Source: Bilifractor porci
Lineage (GTDB): Bacteria; Bacillota; Clostridia; Lachnospirales; Lachnospiraceae
Assembly (NCBI RefSeq): GCF_009696005.1
Contig: NZ_VUMV01000004.1
Span: forward strand, 186,001 to 250,000
DNA: 64,000 bases
Reading direction: 5' to 3'
The position numbers and the translations under genes are program-made. The notes beneath the pieces are model-generated. The model was not told where the DNA came from. It searched no databases and saw only the letters and a list, made by a program, of their open reading frames with translations. Below are positions 49,419 through 58,563 of this stretch, piece after piece; position 1 is the stretch's first letter; each line of letters starts with the position of its first letter.

Positions 49419-50351
49419 TCAGCCTTCTACGATGCTGGTTCCGGCGCTGCCCTCGAATGCCGCCTTGGCATTATGAACCGATGTGATGACCGCTCTTTTC
49501 CCGCCCCTGCGGATAAAGCTGCAGGCGGCCTGGACTTTGGGAAGCATCGTGGCGTCCCCGAACTGCCCCTCCCGGATATAGCCCTCCGCCTCGGAAACCG
49601 TGATCTTCCCCAGAGGCGTGGCATTCTCCCTGCCGTAGTTCAGCATGACATGATCGACGCTGGTCAGGATGACCAGCTCGTCCGCGCGAAGCTCCTCGGC
49701 AAGCCTGGTAGCAATCAGATCCTTCTCGATCACCGCGCTGGCGCCGCGAAGCGTCTCGCCCTGCTCCAGAACCGGAATTCCGCCTCCGCCGCCCGCTATG
49801 ACAATGTGGCCGGCGTCCAGCAGAAGCCGAATGGAGTCCAGCTCGATAATCTCCTGCGGCTTCGGAGCCGCGATAATCCTGCGGTACCCGCCTTCTACCT
49901 CTGTCACAAAGTTTCCCTTTTTCTGCTCCGCTTCCGCCTCCTCTTTGGTAAGGACACGGCCGATCACCTTTGTGGGCTGGTAGAGCGCCTCATCATAGGG
50001 ATCCACCGTCACCTGCGTGATGATGGTGGCAATATTCCGGTAAATACCGCGGCGGAGAAGCTCTGCCCGGAGCGCGTTCTGAATATCATAGCCGATATAC
50101 CCCTGGCTCATGGCGGAGCACACGGCCATAGGAGCGCCCGTGTATTCCGCGTGCGCCTTGGCGAATTCGTTCATTGCTGTATGAATCATGCCTACCTGCG
50201 TACCGTTGCTGTGCGTGATCACGACGTTCGCCCCGTCCGCAACCAGGTCCGCAACCGCCCGGACCGCCTTAGTGACTGCCTCTCTCTGCTCCGGGAGAGT
50301 CGCCCCCAGCGCCGAGTGTCCCAGGGAAATTACCACACGTTTTTTCTGCAT
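49419..50351 (-). CDS. arcC: Carbamate kinase-like protein
   Basis: 310 residues of the amino acid kinase family. THSNGTQVGMIHTAM, GYDIQNALR, VIAGGGGGIPV, AVIEKDLIATRLAEEL and LTSVDHVMLNYG all match carbamate kinases, which convert carbamoyl phosphate and ADP to ATP, CO2 and ammonia. The N-terminal phosphate loop is unusual: SLGHSALG in place of ALGGNAL. No arginine deiminase or ornithine carbamoyltransferase gene is near, so the carbamoyl phosphate source is unclear. ATG 50351 has GAGG 8 nt upstream and is preferred over an upstream GTG. It lies between glyS and the GH18-like gene. Confidence 0.88.
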   Translation of the reverse strand: MQKKRVVISLGHSALGATLPEQREAVTKAVRAVADLVADGANVVITHSNGTQVGMIHTAMNEFAKAHAEYTGAPMAVCSAMSQGYIGYDIQNALRAELLRRGIYRNIATIITQVTVDPYDEALYQPTKVIGRVLTKEEAEAEQKKGNFVTEVEGGYRRIIAAPKPQEIIELDSIRLLLDAGHIVIAGGGGGIPVLEQGETLRGASAVIEKDLIATRLAEELRADELVILTSVDHVMLNYGRENATPLGKITVSEAEGYIREGQFGDATMLPKVQAACSFIRRGGKRAVITSVHNAKAAFEGSAGTSIVEG

Positions 50352-50413
50352 CTGCAGCACCTCGCTTCCTGACAGATATCGCTGTCCGCGTCAGATCTAT
50401 TTGTTACGGTCAA

Positions 50414-51811
50414 TCAGAAGTCAAATTTCCCGTCGAAATACTGATCCAGTTCCTCGATTTTCACCCGCACCTGCTCCATGGTATCCCTGTCGCGGATTGT
50501 CACGGCGCCGTCATTTTCGGAATCGAAATCATAGGTCACGCAGTACGGCGTTCCGATTTCATCCTGCCTGCGGTATCTCTTTCCGATATTTCCCCTGTCG
50601 TCATATTCACAGTTGTATTTCTCGCAGAGATGGTCGTAAATCTTCTCCGCCTGCTCCGTCAGCTTTTTGGACAGCGGCAGAACAGCAATCTTCACCGGGG
50701 CAAGCGCCGGATGGAAATGCAGGACTGTGCGGACATCGTTTTTCTCCTCGTCCAGGACTTCCTCGTCATAGGCGCTGCACAGGAACGCAAGAACCACACG
50801 GTCCGCTCCCAGCGACGGCTCAATGACATAGGGGATGTAGCGGATGTTCTTCTGGTCGTCGAAATACGTAAGATCTTGGCCGGATACCTCCTGATGGCGT
50901 CCCAGGTCGTAGTCGGTCCGGTCCGCGATTCCCCAGAGCTCTCCCCAGCCGAAGGGGAACAGGAACTCGATATCCGTCGTCGCCTTGCTGTAGAAGCTCA
51001 GCTCCTCCTTGGCGTGATCACGGAGCCTCATCTCTTCCGGCTTCATGCCCAGCTTCTGCAGCCAGTCGCGGCAGAAGGATCTCCAGTAATCGAACCACTC
51101 CAGATCCGTATCCGGCTCACAGAAAAACTCCAGCTCCATCTGCTCAAACTCACGCGTGCGGAAGGTAAAGTTTCCGGGTGTGATTTCATTCCGGAAAGAC
51201 TTGCCGATCTGTCCGATTCCGAAGGGAATCTTCTTTCTGGTCGTGCGCTGCACATTCTTGAAATTGACAAAAATACCCTGCGCGGTTTCCGGACGGAGAT
51301 AAACCGTATTCTTGGCATCCTCCGTGACGCCCTGGAACGTCTTGAACATCAGGTTAAACTGCCGGATATCCGTAAAATTGTGTTTTCCGCAGCTGGGGCA
51401 GGGGATCTGATGCTCTTCAATAAAGCCCATCATCTTTTCCTGTGACCATCCGTCGCAGCTGCCGTTCTCGATCTCAATTCCGTTCTGTTCGCAGAAATCC
51501 TCGATCAGCTTGTCCGCGCGGAAGCGCTCATGGCACTCCTTGCAGTCCATCAGCGGATCGGAAAAGCTTCCCAGATGCCCGGACGCGACCCAGGTCTGCG
51601 GATTCATCAGGATCGCGCAGTCCACGCCCACGTTATATTTATTGTCCTGCACAAACTTCTTCCACCAGGCCTTCTTGACGTTATTCTTCAGCTCCACGCC
51701 GAGCGGGCCGTAATCCCAGGTATTGGCCAGGCCGCCGTATATCTCGGATCCCGGAAACACAAACCCGCGTGATTTGGCCATCGCGATAATTTTATCCATT
51801 GTCTTTTCCAT
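50414..51811 (-). CDS. glyS: Glycyl-tRNA synthetase (single-chain)
   Basis: 465-residue class II aminoacyl-tRNA synthetase of the homodimeric type. Motifs: [20 protein letters not shown] at the start, [44 protein letters not shown] (motif 2), [16 protein letters not shown], and [21 protein letters not shown] (motif 3). An anticodon-binding domain occupies the last 100 residues. Two CxxC pairs ([15 protein letters not shown]) suggest zinc. GAGAGG lies 9 nt before ATG 51811. No T-box leader is visible; the 164-bp upstream gap holds the 40-bp repeat copy 2. Confidence 0.96.
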   Translation of the reverse strand: MEKTMDKIIAMAKSRGFVFPGSEIYGGLANTWDYGPLGVELKNNVKKAWWKKFVQDNKYNVGVDCAILMNPQTWVASGHLGSFSDPLMDCKECHERFRADKLIEDFCEQNGIEIENGSCDGWSQEKMMGFIEEHQIPCPSCGKHNFTDIRQFNLMFKTFQGVTEDAKNTVYLRPETAQGIFVNFKNVQRTTRKKIPFGIGQIGKSFRNEITPGNFTFRTREFEQMELEFFCEPDTDLEWFDYWRSFCRDWLQKLGMKPEEMRLRDHAKEELSFYSKATTDIEFLFPFGWGELWGIADRTDYDLGRHQEVSGQDLTYFDDQKNIRYIPYVIEPSLGADRVVLAFLCSAYDEEVLDEEKNDVRTVLHFHPALAPVKIAVLPLSKKLTEQAEKIYDHLCEKYNCEYDDRGNIGKRYRRQDEIGTPYCVTYDFDSENDGAVTIRDRDTMEQVRVKIEELDQYFDGKFDF

Positions 51812-51920
51812 TTTTTTCCGCCTCTCTGTCTGCTGTTGACTGATTTCTGAAACCGCCGCGGCCCCGCAGGGTCCCGGAAGATATCCCGTGATATGAATGT
51901 TCAAAGTACCTTTTATCCCC

Positions 51921-51959
51921 CTGCACGCAGGCATGCGTGGTGTCGGATTTTGGCACTGT
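51921..51959 (-). repeat. Interspersed 40-bp repeat, copy 2
   Basis: Near-identical to 25753-25792, in the same orientation relative to the downstream minus-strand gene (glyS, ATG 110 nt further). The palindromic end here is CCTGCGTGCAGG, with a central mismatch compared with copy 1. Confidence 0.85.
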
Positions 51960-51973
51960 GATCATGGTGGTAC

Positions 51974-51991
51974 TATCATTTATAAATGATA
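51974..51991. repeat. 18-bp perfect palindrome at the lipoprotein gene end
   Basis: TATCATTTATAAATGATA spans the stop codon of the lipoprotein gene, 15 bp from repeat copy 2. No U-tract follows on the minus strand. It could be an operator or a weak mRNA hairpin. Confidence 0.55.
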
Positions 51992-52773
51992 TACGCGTAA
52001 TAATCGGACACGGTGGCATAGGGGTTGATCTGCCGGCTGTCCGTCCCTCCTTCCGCCGCCTGGGAAACAGCGGCCGTCCCGCTTCCGCCTGCGGAGGAAG
52101 CAGAGGAAGCCTTGACACTCTCCGTCTGCGTCTCTCCCGCCGAGGATACGCTGCTGTCTGACGAAGCCGCCGCAGGCGTTGCCACCGGCGTATCCAGCAC
52201 CGTGTTCACCGTTGCCGTCAGCCTTCCGGTTATTGTCACATTGTCCGTGGCATAGAGAATTTTATCCGGAAGCCTTACCTGGACCGGCTCCTCACAGATG
52301 AAAATTTTCCACTCCTTTGCCCTCTCGGAGATGATCTCCGCGTCTGCCGCGGCACCCTTTTTGTCTACAAAGCTCTGCGAGACGTCATACCCCGCGTCCT
52401 CCGCGGCCTGTATCGTGCCGAGAAAGCAGGTGACGTTGTTAAACTTCGCGTAATCGTCACACGTCGCATAAGTCATCACCGTCTCTGCCGTCCGGTTGGC
52501 CACCGTACATTTTGTCAGGGAAACCTTGCCCCCGCCGCTGTCCGTATAATCCGCGATCTCCTGTTCAATGTACTGCTTCAGCTCATCCTCGGTAAACGAG
52601 TCCTCTCCCACCGATTCCACCACGGTCTCGGTGATCACTCCCGTCTCGTCCGCGGAGATGGATGTGTTCTCATTGCTGTTCGGGAGAGAGCAGCCCGCCG
52701 CAACAATTCCTATAGCGCCTGCCAGCGCTCCCGCCAGCAGCGTCTGTTTCCGATTTCTGTTGTTCCGCTTCAT
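51976..52773 (-). CDS. Putative lipoprotein of unknown function
   Basis: 265 residues. A basic N-terminus (KRNNRNRKQ) and hydrophobic stretch end in IVAAGC, a lipobox with C28, so it should be a membrane-anchored lipoprotein. The central region 40-185 (with EDSFTEDELKQYIEQEIADY and KFNNVTCFLGTIQAAEDAGYDV) has no recognised domain. The last 80 residues are Ser/Ala/Thr-rich low complexity. The ATG overlaps the purA stop codon (ATGA), so its translation is coupled to purA. Such lipoproteins recur in Lachnospiraceae; I do not know a function. Confidence 0.82.
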   Translation of the reverse strand: MKRNNRNRKQTLLAGALAGAIGIVAAGCSLPNSNENTSISADETGVITETVVESVGEDSFTEDELKQYIEQEIADYTDSGGGKVSLTKCTVANRTAETVMTYATCDDYAKFNNVTCFLGTIQAAEDAGYDVSQSFVDKKGAAADAEIISERAKEWKIFICEEPVQVRLPDKILYATDNVTITGRLTATVNTVLDTPVATPAAASSDSSVSSAGETQTESVKASSASSAGGSGTAAVSQAAEGGTDSRQINPYATVSDYYAYIIYK

Positions 52774-54059
52774 ACAGCTCCCCGGCGATAAATAATGTCA
52801 TCTCTTCCCGGTCCGTTGGAAACCATGGTGATGGGATATCCGATCTGGCTTTCGATGAAATTCACATAATCCTGCGCTTCCCTGGGAAGATCCTCAAATT
52901 TCCGGATGCCCCGGATGTCGCATTTCCAACCCTTAAAGGTACGGTAAACCGGTTTGCAGCGCTTCAGGTCTTTGGTAACCGGAAATTCCGTGATTTCCTT
53001 CCCGTCCAGCTCGTAGGCCACGCAGACGGGAATCTCGTCCAGATATCCCAGGTCATCCAGCACCGTGAACGCGACATCCGTCGCGCCCTGCAGGCGGCAC
53101 CCGTATTTAGACGCCACACAGTCGTACCATCCGACCCTTCTGGGTCTGCCCGTCGTCGCGCCGTACTCTCCCCCGTCTCCGCCATGATTGCGGAGGAGCT
53201 CTGCGTCCTCCCCGAAAATTTCAGAGACAAATTCACCCGCGCCCACCGCGGAAGAATAAGCCTTGGAGACGACGACCACTTTTTTGATCTCATAGGGTGG
53301 AATTCCGGCCCCGATGGCGCCGTATGCCGCCAGAGGAGAGCTGGAGGTCACCATCGGGTAGATGCCGTGATCCGGATCCTTCATGGTGCCCAGCTGGCCC
53401 TCCAGCAGAATGTTTTTCCCCTCCCGGATCGCTGTATCCAGGTAAAGAGACACATTGCCCAGATAATCCTTCACCTTTTCCCTTCTGTCTTTGATCCACT
53501 GAAGGAGCCCCTGCCTGTCAATCGGATCCGTGTGGTAAAGTCCGGTCAGCAGGACATCCTTCTGGTCCGCAATGCGGTTGATTTTCTCCATCAGGACCTC
53601 GTCGTCCTGATAAAATTCGTTGATCTGCCAACCGATCTTGGCAAATTTATCACTGTAGAAGGGCGCAATGCCGGACTTCGTGGAACCGAAGGATTTTCCC
53701 GCCAGCCTGGCCTCCTCCAGGGAATCAAACTGCACATGGTAGGGCATCATGACCTGTACGCGGTCAGAAACCATCAGTTGCGGCTTCGGCACCCCGCGGG
53801 ACACAATCTCATCCAGTTCCTGTATAAATTTATCAATATCGAAAGCCATGCCGTTTCCGATGATATTCATGATATCCGGATGGAATACGCCGGAGGGCAT
53901 GGTGTGAAGCGCAAATTTTCCGTACTGATTCACAATGGTGTGGCCGGCATTTGCGCCGCCCTGGAAACGGATGACAATATCCGCCTCGTTTGCCAGTGTA
54001 TCGGTAATTTTTCCCTTTCCCTCATCGCCCCAGTTTGCACCAACAACAGCCTTAACCAT
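52770..54059 (-). CDS. purA: Adenylosuccinate synthetase
   Basis: 429 residues; GTP-dependent condensation of IMP and aspartate on the way to AMP. GANWGDEGKGKITD at the start holds the P-loop and catalytic Asp. GGANAGHTIV with catalytic His, RPRRVGWYDCVA and the C-terminal SNGPGRDDII follow. AAGGAGG lies 5 nt before ATG. It is 11 nt downstream of purB; together they complete the IMP-to-AMP branch from a single promoter. Confidence 0.97.
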   Translation of the reverse strand: MVKAVVGANWGDEGKGKITDTLANEADIVIRFQGGANAGHTIVNQYGKFALHTMPSGVFHPDIMNIIGNGMAFDIDKFIQELDEIVSRGVPKPQLMVSDRVQVMMPYHVQFDSLEEARLAGKSFGSTKSGIAPFYSDKFAKIGWQINEFYQDDEVLMEKINRIADQKDVLLTGLYHTDPIDRQGLLQWIKDRREKVKDYLGNVSLYLDTAIREGKNILLEGQLGTMKDPDHGIYPMVTSSSPLAAYGAIGAGIPPYEIKKVVVVSKAYSSAVGAGEFVSEIFGEDAELLRNHGGDGGEYGATTGRPRRVGWYDCVASKYGCRLQGATDVAFTVLDDLGYLDEIPVCVAYELDGKEITEFPVTKDLKRCKPVYRTFKGWKCDIRGIRKFEDLPREAQDYVNFIESQIGYPITMVSNGPGRDDIIYRRGAV

Positions 54060-54070
54060 GACATCCTCCT

Positions 54071-55507
54071 TTATACAGAAATCGTTGCCCTGACGCCCAG
54101 AAGATCCTTCCTCTCCTTCAGGAGAGGGTCAATGACTTCCTTCAGGTACTTCTCCACCTGACGGGGAGCGCGTCCGATGTATTTTTTCGGATCCATGGAT
54201 TTTCTCAGGTCGCCGATGGATAGGTTGAAGGCCGGATCCGCCGCGATGCGGTCCAGCAGGTCGTTCTCACGCCCCTGCTCCTTAACCGTCCTTCCCGCCT
54301 CCATGGAGAGCTCCCGGATTCTTTCATGCAGCTCCTGCCGGTCGCCTCCCGCTTTCACGGCGTCCATCATGATGTTCTCCGTGGCCATAAAGGGCAGCTC
54401 CGCCATCAGGTGCTTTTCAATGACCTTCGGATAAACCACAAGACCGTCCGCCACGTTCAGAACCAAATCCAGAATGCCGTCGACCGCCAGGAAGCCTTCC
54501 GCGACGGAGAGTCTCTTGTTCGCCGAGTCGTCCAGCGTCCTCTCGAACCACTGCTCCGAAGAAGTCATGGCCGGATTCAGCGCGTCAATCATCACATATC
54601 TGGACAGGGAGGCAATCCGCTCGCTCCGCATCGGGTTCCGCTTATAGGCCATGGCAGAGGAGCCGATCTGGGTTTTTTCAAACGGCTCTTCGACCTCTTT
54701 CAGATGCTGCAGGAGGCGGACATCATTGGAGAACTTATGCGCGCTGGCCGCAATTCCCGCCAGGACATTCAGCACCCTGGTGTCTACCTTTCTGGAATAG
54801 GTCTGTCCGGACACCGGATAGCATTCCCGGAACCCCATTTTTTCCGCGATCATCGGGTCAATCCGGTCTACCTTCTCCTGATCCCCGTTGAACAGCTCCA
54901 GGAAGCTGGCCTGCGTTCCCGTTGTCCCCTTGGAGCCGAGCAGCTTCAGCGTGCCCTGCACATACTCCAGATCTCCGAGATCCATGACAAACTCATTCAG
55001 CCAGAGGGTCGCCCGCTTGCCCAGCGTTGTGGGCTGCGCCGGCTGGAAATGAGTAAAAGCAAGGCAGGGCTGGTCTTTTTCCTTTCTGGCGAATTTCGCC
55101 AGCACGTCTATGACATTGACCAGTTTTTTCCGGATGAGCTTCAGGGCCTCGCTCATAATAATAATATCTGTATTGTCTCCCACATAGCAGGAGGTTGCGC
55201 CCAGATGGATAATGCCCTTTGCCTTCGGGCACTGGACGCCGTAGGCATAGACATGGGACATAACGTCATGACGGACCACTTTCTCCCTTGCCCTTGCCAC
55301 ATCATAATTGATGTCGGACACATGCGCCTTCATCTCGTCAATCTGTTCCTGCGTAATATTCAGTCCGAGCTCCTTCTCCGTCTCAGCCAGAGCAATCCAG
55401 AGCCTTCTCCATGTGGTGAACTTAAAATCCTCGGAAAAAATGTGCTGCATTTCCCTGCTGGCATAGCGCTCTGACAGGGGACTGATATAGCCGTCCGTAT
55501 TTGCCAT
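54071..55507 (-). CDS. purB: Adenylosuccinate lyase
   Basis: 478 residues of the fumarase/aspartase superfamily; cleaves adenylosuccinate and SAICAR. Visible: GYISPLSERYASREM, HDVMSHVYAYG, HLGATSCYVGDN, THFQPAQPTTLGKR and the signature loop GSSAMAYKRNPMRSERI with catalytic Ser. ATG 55507 has AAGGGAA upstream; longer starts are unlikely. It is transcribed from a near-consensus promoter at 55590-55618. Confidence 0.96.
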   Translation of the reverse strand: MANTDGYISPLSERYASREMQHIFSEDFKFTTWRRLWIALAETEKELGLNITQEQIDEMKAHVSDINYDVARAREKVVRHDVMSHVYAYGVQCPKAKGIIHLGATSCYVGDNTDIIIMSEALKLIRKKLVNVIDVLAKFARKEKDQPCLAFTHFQPAQPTTLGKRATLWLNEFVMDLGDLEYVQGTLKLLGSKGTTGTQASFLELFNGDQEKVDRIDPMIAEKMGFRECYPVSGQTYSRKVDTRVLNVLAGIAASAHKFSNDVRLLQHLKEVEEPFEKTQIGSSAMAYKRNPMRSERIASLSRYVMIDALNPAMTSSEQWFERTLDDSANKRLSVAEGFLAVDGILDLVLNVADGLVVYPKVIEKHLMAELPFMATENIMMDAVKAGGDRQELHERIRELSMEAGRTVKEQGRENDLLDRIAADPAFNLSIGDLRKSMDPKKYIGRAPRQVEKYLKEVIDPLLKERKDLLGVRATISV

Positions 55508-55589
55508 GTTCTTTCCCTTCCTGAATGAATCTTTCGGAATGAATCCGAAGCCAGTCCTGAGGCCGCAAAAAGCCATAAATCACGTTGCC

Positions 55590-55618
55590 ATTATAAGGCA
55601 TAGACAGGGTAAAAGCAA
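55590..55618 (-). promoter_or_regulatory. Promoter of the purB-purA-lipoprotein operon
   Basis: TTGCTT and a perfect TATAAT are 17 nt apart on the minus strand, about 83 nt before the purB ATG. It begins 10 nt after the stop codon of the ABC ATPase gene. No purine riboswitch is seen in the leader. Confidence 0.82.
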
Positions 55619-55627
55619 ACCATACCC

Positions 55628-56398
55628 TTAATCCGGATTGGCGTAGCCCGACAAAAACCGGCGGGTTCTTTCCTCCTTCGGATGGTGAAAGATCTCCTCC
55701 GGTGTTCCCTGCTCCGCAATCACGCCCTTATCCATAAAGATCACCTGGTCGGACACGTCGCGCGCAAAGGACATCTCGTGCGTCACAATAATCATGGTCG
55801 TGTGCTGCTCCGCCAGGCTGCGGATGACCTTCAGCACTTCGCCGGTAAGCAGCGGATCCAGCGCGGAGGTCGGCTCGTCAAAGCAGAGAATATCCGGCTG
55901 CAGGGCGAGTGCCCGGGCAATGGCCACCCGCTGCTGCTGTCCCCCGGAGAGCTGGTGCGGGTAGTTGTTCTCCCTGTTTTCCAGCCCCATCTTCCGAAGG
56001 AGCTCTCTTCCGTGCGACTCAATCCTGCCGAGGCTCTCCGCGTCCGCTTTTTCCAGCGCCAGCTTCGGGGCCAGCGTCACGTTTTCCAGTGCCGTGTACT
56101 GCGGAAAAAGGTTGAAATTCTGAAAAACTAACCCGAAATGCAGGCGTTTTTTCCGGATCTGCTCCTCACTCTCCTGCGCTTTTTCCGCCGCGTCAAACAG
56201 CTTTTCTCCGCGTACCGTGATGGTTCCCCCGTCCGGTACCTCCAGAAAGTTCAGACAGCGGAGCAGGGTGGTTTTCCCGCTACCGGAGGAACCGATGATG
56301 GAAACCGCCTGCCCCTCCTCCATCTGAAAGCTGATATCCTTCAGCACCTTCGTGTTCTCAAAATTTTTTTCTATATGTGATACTTCCAGAAGTGCCAT
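55628..56398 (-). CDS. Polar amino acid ABC transporter, ATP-binding subunit
   Basis: 256 residues. Walker [20 protein letters not shown]-loop [16 protein letters not shown], signature [15 protein letters not shown], Walker [14 protein letters not shown] and the H-loop [21 protein letters not shown] are typical of the GlnQ/HisP group. ATG 56398 with GAGGG 5 nt upstream is preferred over ATG 56410, which lacks an RBS. It follows the permease by 16 nt and completes an SBP-permease-ATPase set. Confidence 0.95.
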   Translation of the reverse strand: MALLEVSHIEKNFENTKVLKDISFQMEEGQAVSIIGSSGSGKTTLLRCLNFLEVPDGGTITVRGEKLFDAAEKAQESEEQIRKKRLHFGLVFQNFNLFPQYTALENVTLAPKLALEKADAESLGRIESHGRELLRKMGLENRENNYPHQLSGGQQQRVAIARALALQPDILCFDEPTSALDPLLTGEVLKVIRSLAEQHTTMIIVTHEMSFARDVSDQVIFMDKGVIAEQGTPEEIFHHPKEERTRRFLSGYANPD

Positions 56399-56414
56399 TT
56401 TTTCCCTCATGCTT

Positions 56415-57071
56415 TCAGCGGAAATAACTCAATTTTTTCTCGATATATCCGAACAGGATGGTCAGCAGGCCGCAGAACAGAAGATAAAACACGCCCGTAT
56501 AAAACAGCGGCCAGATCAGCCCGTTGGATTTGGTAAAGGAATTGCCCATGAAAATAATTTCTGTAACACTGATGACGTTTGCCAGAGAGGTATCCTTAAC
56601 CAGTGTGATAATTTCGTTTGACATGGGCGGGACAATCCGTTTGATCACCTGCAGAAGAACGACCTTCCGGAAAATCTGCCCCCTGGTCATTCCGAGAACC
56701 TGCCCGGCCTCATACTGGCCGACCGGGACCGACTGGATGCCGCCGCGGTAGATCTCCGAAAAATAGCAGGAATAATTGATGACAAAGGCCACCAGCGCAG
56801 CGACAAACCGCCCGTTGTTTCCCATGCCGTTCCATACCGGATTTCCCAAAAGGCCCGGTCCGTAAAAAATAACCATCAGCTGCAGCATCAGCGGCGTCCC
56901 GCGGATCACCCAGATGAGAAACTTGATGGGATATTTCAGAATCTTCGCCCTGCTCATGGAACCAAGGCTGAGCAGCAGCCCCAGGGGCAGGGAAAACAGC
57001 AGGGTCAGGGCAAATAATTCCACCGTTTTCGCAAATCCCTGCAGAAGCTGCAAAGTTACTGTGATAAACAT
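56415..57071 (-). CDS. Polar amino acid ABC transporter, permease subunit
   Basis: 218 residues with about five membrane segments. The HisM-type features are [63 protein letters not shown] (EAA loop, here EAGQVLGM) and [30 protein letters not shown] lies 7 nt before ATG. A 205-bp gap with hairpins separates it from the substrate-binding protein gene upstream. Confidence 0.94.
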   Translation of the reverse strand: MFITVTLQLLQGFAKTVELFALTLLFSLPLGLLLSLGSMSRAKILKYPIKFLIWVIRGTPLMLQLMVIFYGPGLLGNPVWNGMGNNGRFVAALVAFVINYSCYFSEIYRGGIQSVPVGQYEAGQVLGMTRGQIFRKVVLLQVIKRIVPPMSNEIITLVKDTSLANVISVTEIIFMGNSFTKSNGLIWPLFYTGVFYLLFCGLLTILFGYIEKKLSYFR

Positions 57072-57230
57072 GTCGCTACTCCTTGAAACTCTTTTTCAGT
57101 AAAACCGCCATGTCACAAGCGCGTGACACCACAGATTGTCTCCGCCGCGCACGCCGCCGTGCCGCCGGATTTTCCCTGTCACGCAGAAAAGCAGGCCGGC
57201 TCCCGCAGAGGGGAGATCCGACCTGTCGTC

Positions 57231-57256
57231 AGAAGCTGACGCTTCTTTTTCTTCTG
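57231..57256. other. Stem-loop between the ABC binding-protein and permease genes
   Basis: AGAAGC, 4 nt and GCTTCT form a perfect 6-bp stem. On the plus strand a T-rich run follows, like a terminator, but no plus-strand gene ends here; on the minus strand it lies 21 nt after the binding-protein stop with no U-tract. It may protect the 3' end of the abundant binding-protein mRNA. The remaining gap holds no gene. Confidence 0.5.
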
Positions 57257-57276
57257 TTTCCTGCGCCGGAAAGCAG

Positions 57277-58179
57277 TCAGGCAATCGGAATCAGGGATTC
57301 CTGCACACCGTATTTTTCTGCCAGCTCCTTCAGTGATCCGTCCTTCTCATAAGAGGCAAGCGACTGATTGATGAATTCCGCCAGATCCGATCCCTTTCTG
57401 CAGCCGATCCCATATTCCTCACTGGTGAGTTCTACCGTATGCACCATATCCGCAAAATCCGTTCCCTCGCCGATCATCGCTCCAGCCATCAGCAGGTCAA
57501 TGATGCAGGCGTCTGATGTCCCGGACTTCACCTCCATTAACGCATTGGCCTGGGATTCCACCGAGGAATAATTAAATCCCGCGTCCTTCGCGGCCTCTTC
57601 TCCTGCCGATCCGGTTTCCACGGCGAAATTCAGGCTCTTCATGCTCTCGGCATCCGGATACTGGTCTGCCTTGTCCGCAGGCATGACGACAACCTGCGCG
57701 TTTTTCAGATACGGCTTGGTACACTCCATGGAATTGGTAACCTCATCCGTAAGGGTCATTCCATTCCAGACCACATCGATGCTCTTGTTCTGCAGCTCCA
57801 GGATCTTGCTGTCCCAGTCGATTTCCACAAACTCCACATCAACGCCCAGGTCGTCCGCCACCTTCGTCGCCAGATCCGCGTCAAAGCCGATCCAGTTTCC
57901 GCTGTCGTCCTTATAATCCATCGGCGCGAAATCTGTAACGCCGACGATCAGTTTTCCCTTTCCTTTAATATAGTCCACATCGCTGTCTCCCGACGCAGTG
58001 CCGGAGGATGCCGATGTGCTCTGCGCTGTGACAGAAACCTCCTGCGCCTGGCTTTCAGACGCTGCCGCTCCGGATGATGCCGAAGCAGAGGAACTTCCTG
58101 CCGCGGAAGAACTTCCGCATCCCGCCAGGCCTGCCGCCATTGCCACGGCAAGAATGCCGCCGATTACTTTCTTTTTCAT
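57277..58179 (-). CDS. Polar amino acid ABC transporter, substrate-binding lipoprotein
   Basis: 300 residues. Lipobox AAGLAGC (C21) follows a short signal; then a Ser/Ala-rich linker to about residue 68. The SBP family 3 fold starts at GKLIVGVTDFAPMDYKDDSGNWIGFDADLATKVADDL, with SIDVVWNGMTLTDE and EYGIGCRKGSDLAEFINQSL typical of amino acid receptors. The residue pattern suggests a polar or charged amino acid, not further resolved. ATG 58179 has AGGAGG 9 nt upstream; the frame extends further 5' but without support. Confidence 0.94.
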   Translation of the reverse strand: MKKKVIGGILAVAMAAGLAGCGSSSAAGSSSASASSGAAASESQAQEVSVTAQSTSASSGTASGDSDVDYIKGKGKLIVGVTDFAPMDYKDDSGNWIGFDADLATKVADDLGVDVEFVEIDWDSKILELQNKSIDVVWNGMTLTDEVTNSMECTKPYLKNAQVVVMPADKADQYPDAESMKSLNFAVETGSAGEEAAKDAGFNYSSVESQANALMEVKSGTSDACIIDLLMAGAMIGEGTDFADMVHTVELTSEEYGIGCRKGSDLAEFINQSLASYEKDGSLKELAEKYGVQESLIPIA

Positions 58180-58291
58180 AGATTTTCTCCTCCTGTCATA
58201 CGATCCCTGCAGGGTAAAGGAACGCCGCAGACGTACCCTTCCCTCATTGCCGCGGGAAATGGCCGTTCCTTTCACGTTGTCGTGTGTAATC

Positions 58292-58320
58292 ACTTTACCA
58301 TGATAAACTACCCTGCGCAA
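58292..58320 (-). promoter_or_regulatory. Promoter of the amino acid ABC operon
   Basis: TTGCGC and TAAAGT lie 17 nt apart on the minus strand, about 113 nt before the binding-protein ATG. Both boxes are moderate matches. Confidence 0.45.
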
Positions 58321-58441
58321 GCGATATCGTACCATAGGAAAAAATACTCGTCAATCCCGACATCTCCCTTCCGCGGAAATCCGGCCGCAGAAGACAACCG
58401 GGGGAGGATAAATGGACGCATGGAAGAAGCATAAAAATGAT

Positions 58442-58469
58442 TTGACAACGCATTTTTTTGACAGATAAT
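58442..58469 (+). promoter_or_regulatory. Promoter of the FNT channel gene
   Basis: Perfect TTGACA, 16 nt, then GATAAT (five of six) on the plus strand. The start site would give a leader of about 85 nt, with AGGAGG 8-9 nt before the ATG. Confidence 0.65.
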
Positions 58470-58563
58470 AAAAGTTAGGTTTGCTGATACAGACATCATG
58501 TGCAGAACCCTGTATCTCAAAATCGTGTTACTTCCCTGTTTGGTTCTGTGAGGAGGAAAAACT

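Noticed and set aside
51812-51975. T-box leader for glyS
   Set aside because: No T-box sequence, specifier loop or antiterminator is visible; the gap is filled by the repeat copy and a palindrome.
57231-57256. Plus-strand intrinsic terminator
   Set aside because: The T-run is on the plus strand but no plus-strand gene ends there; I list it only as a stem-loop.
58440-58466. Two overlapping TTGACA boxes as two separate promoters for the FNT gene
   Set aside because: Only the first TTGACA has a suitably spaced -10 (GATAAT); the second has none.
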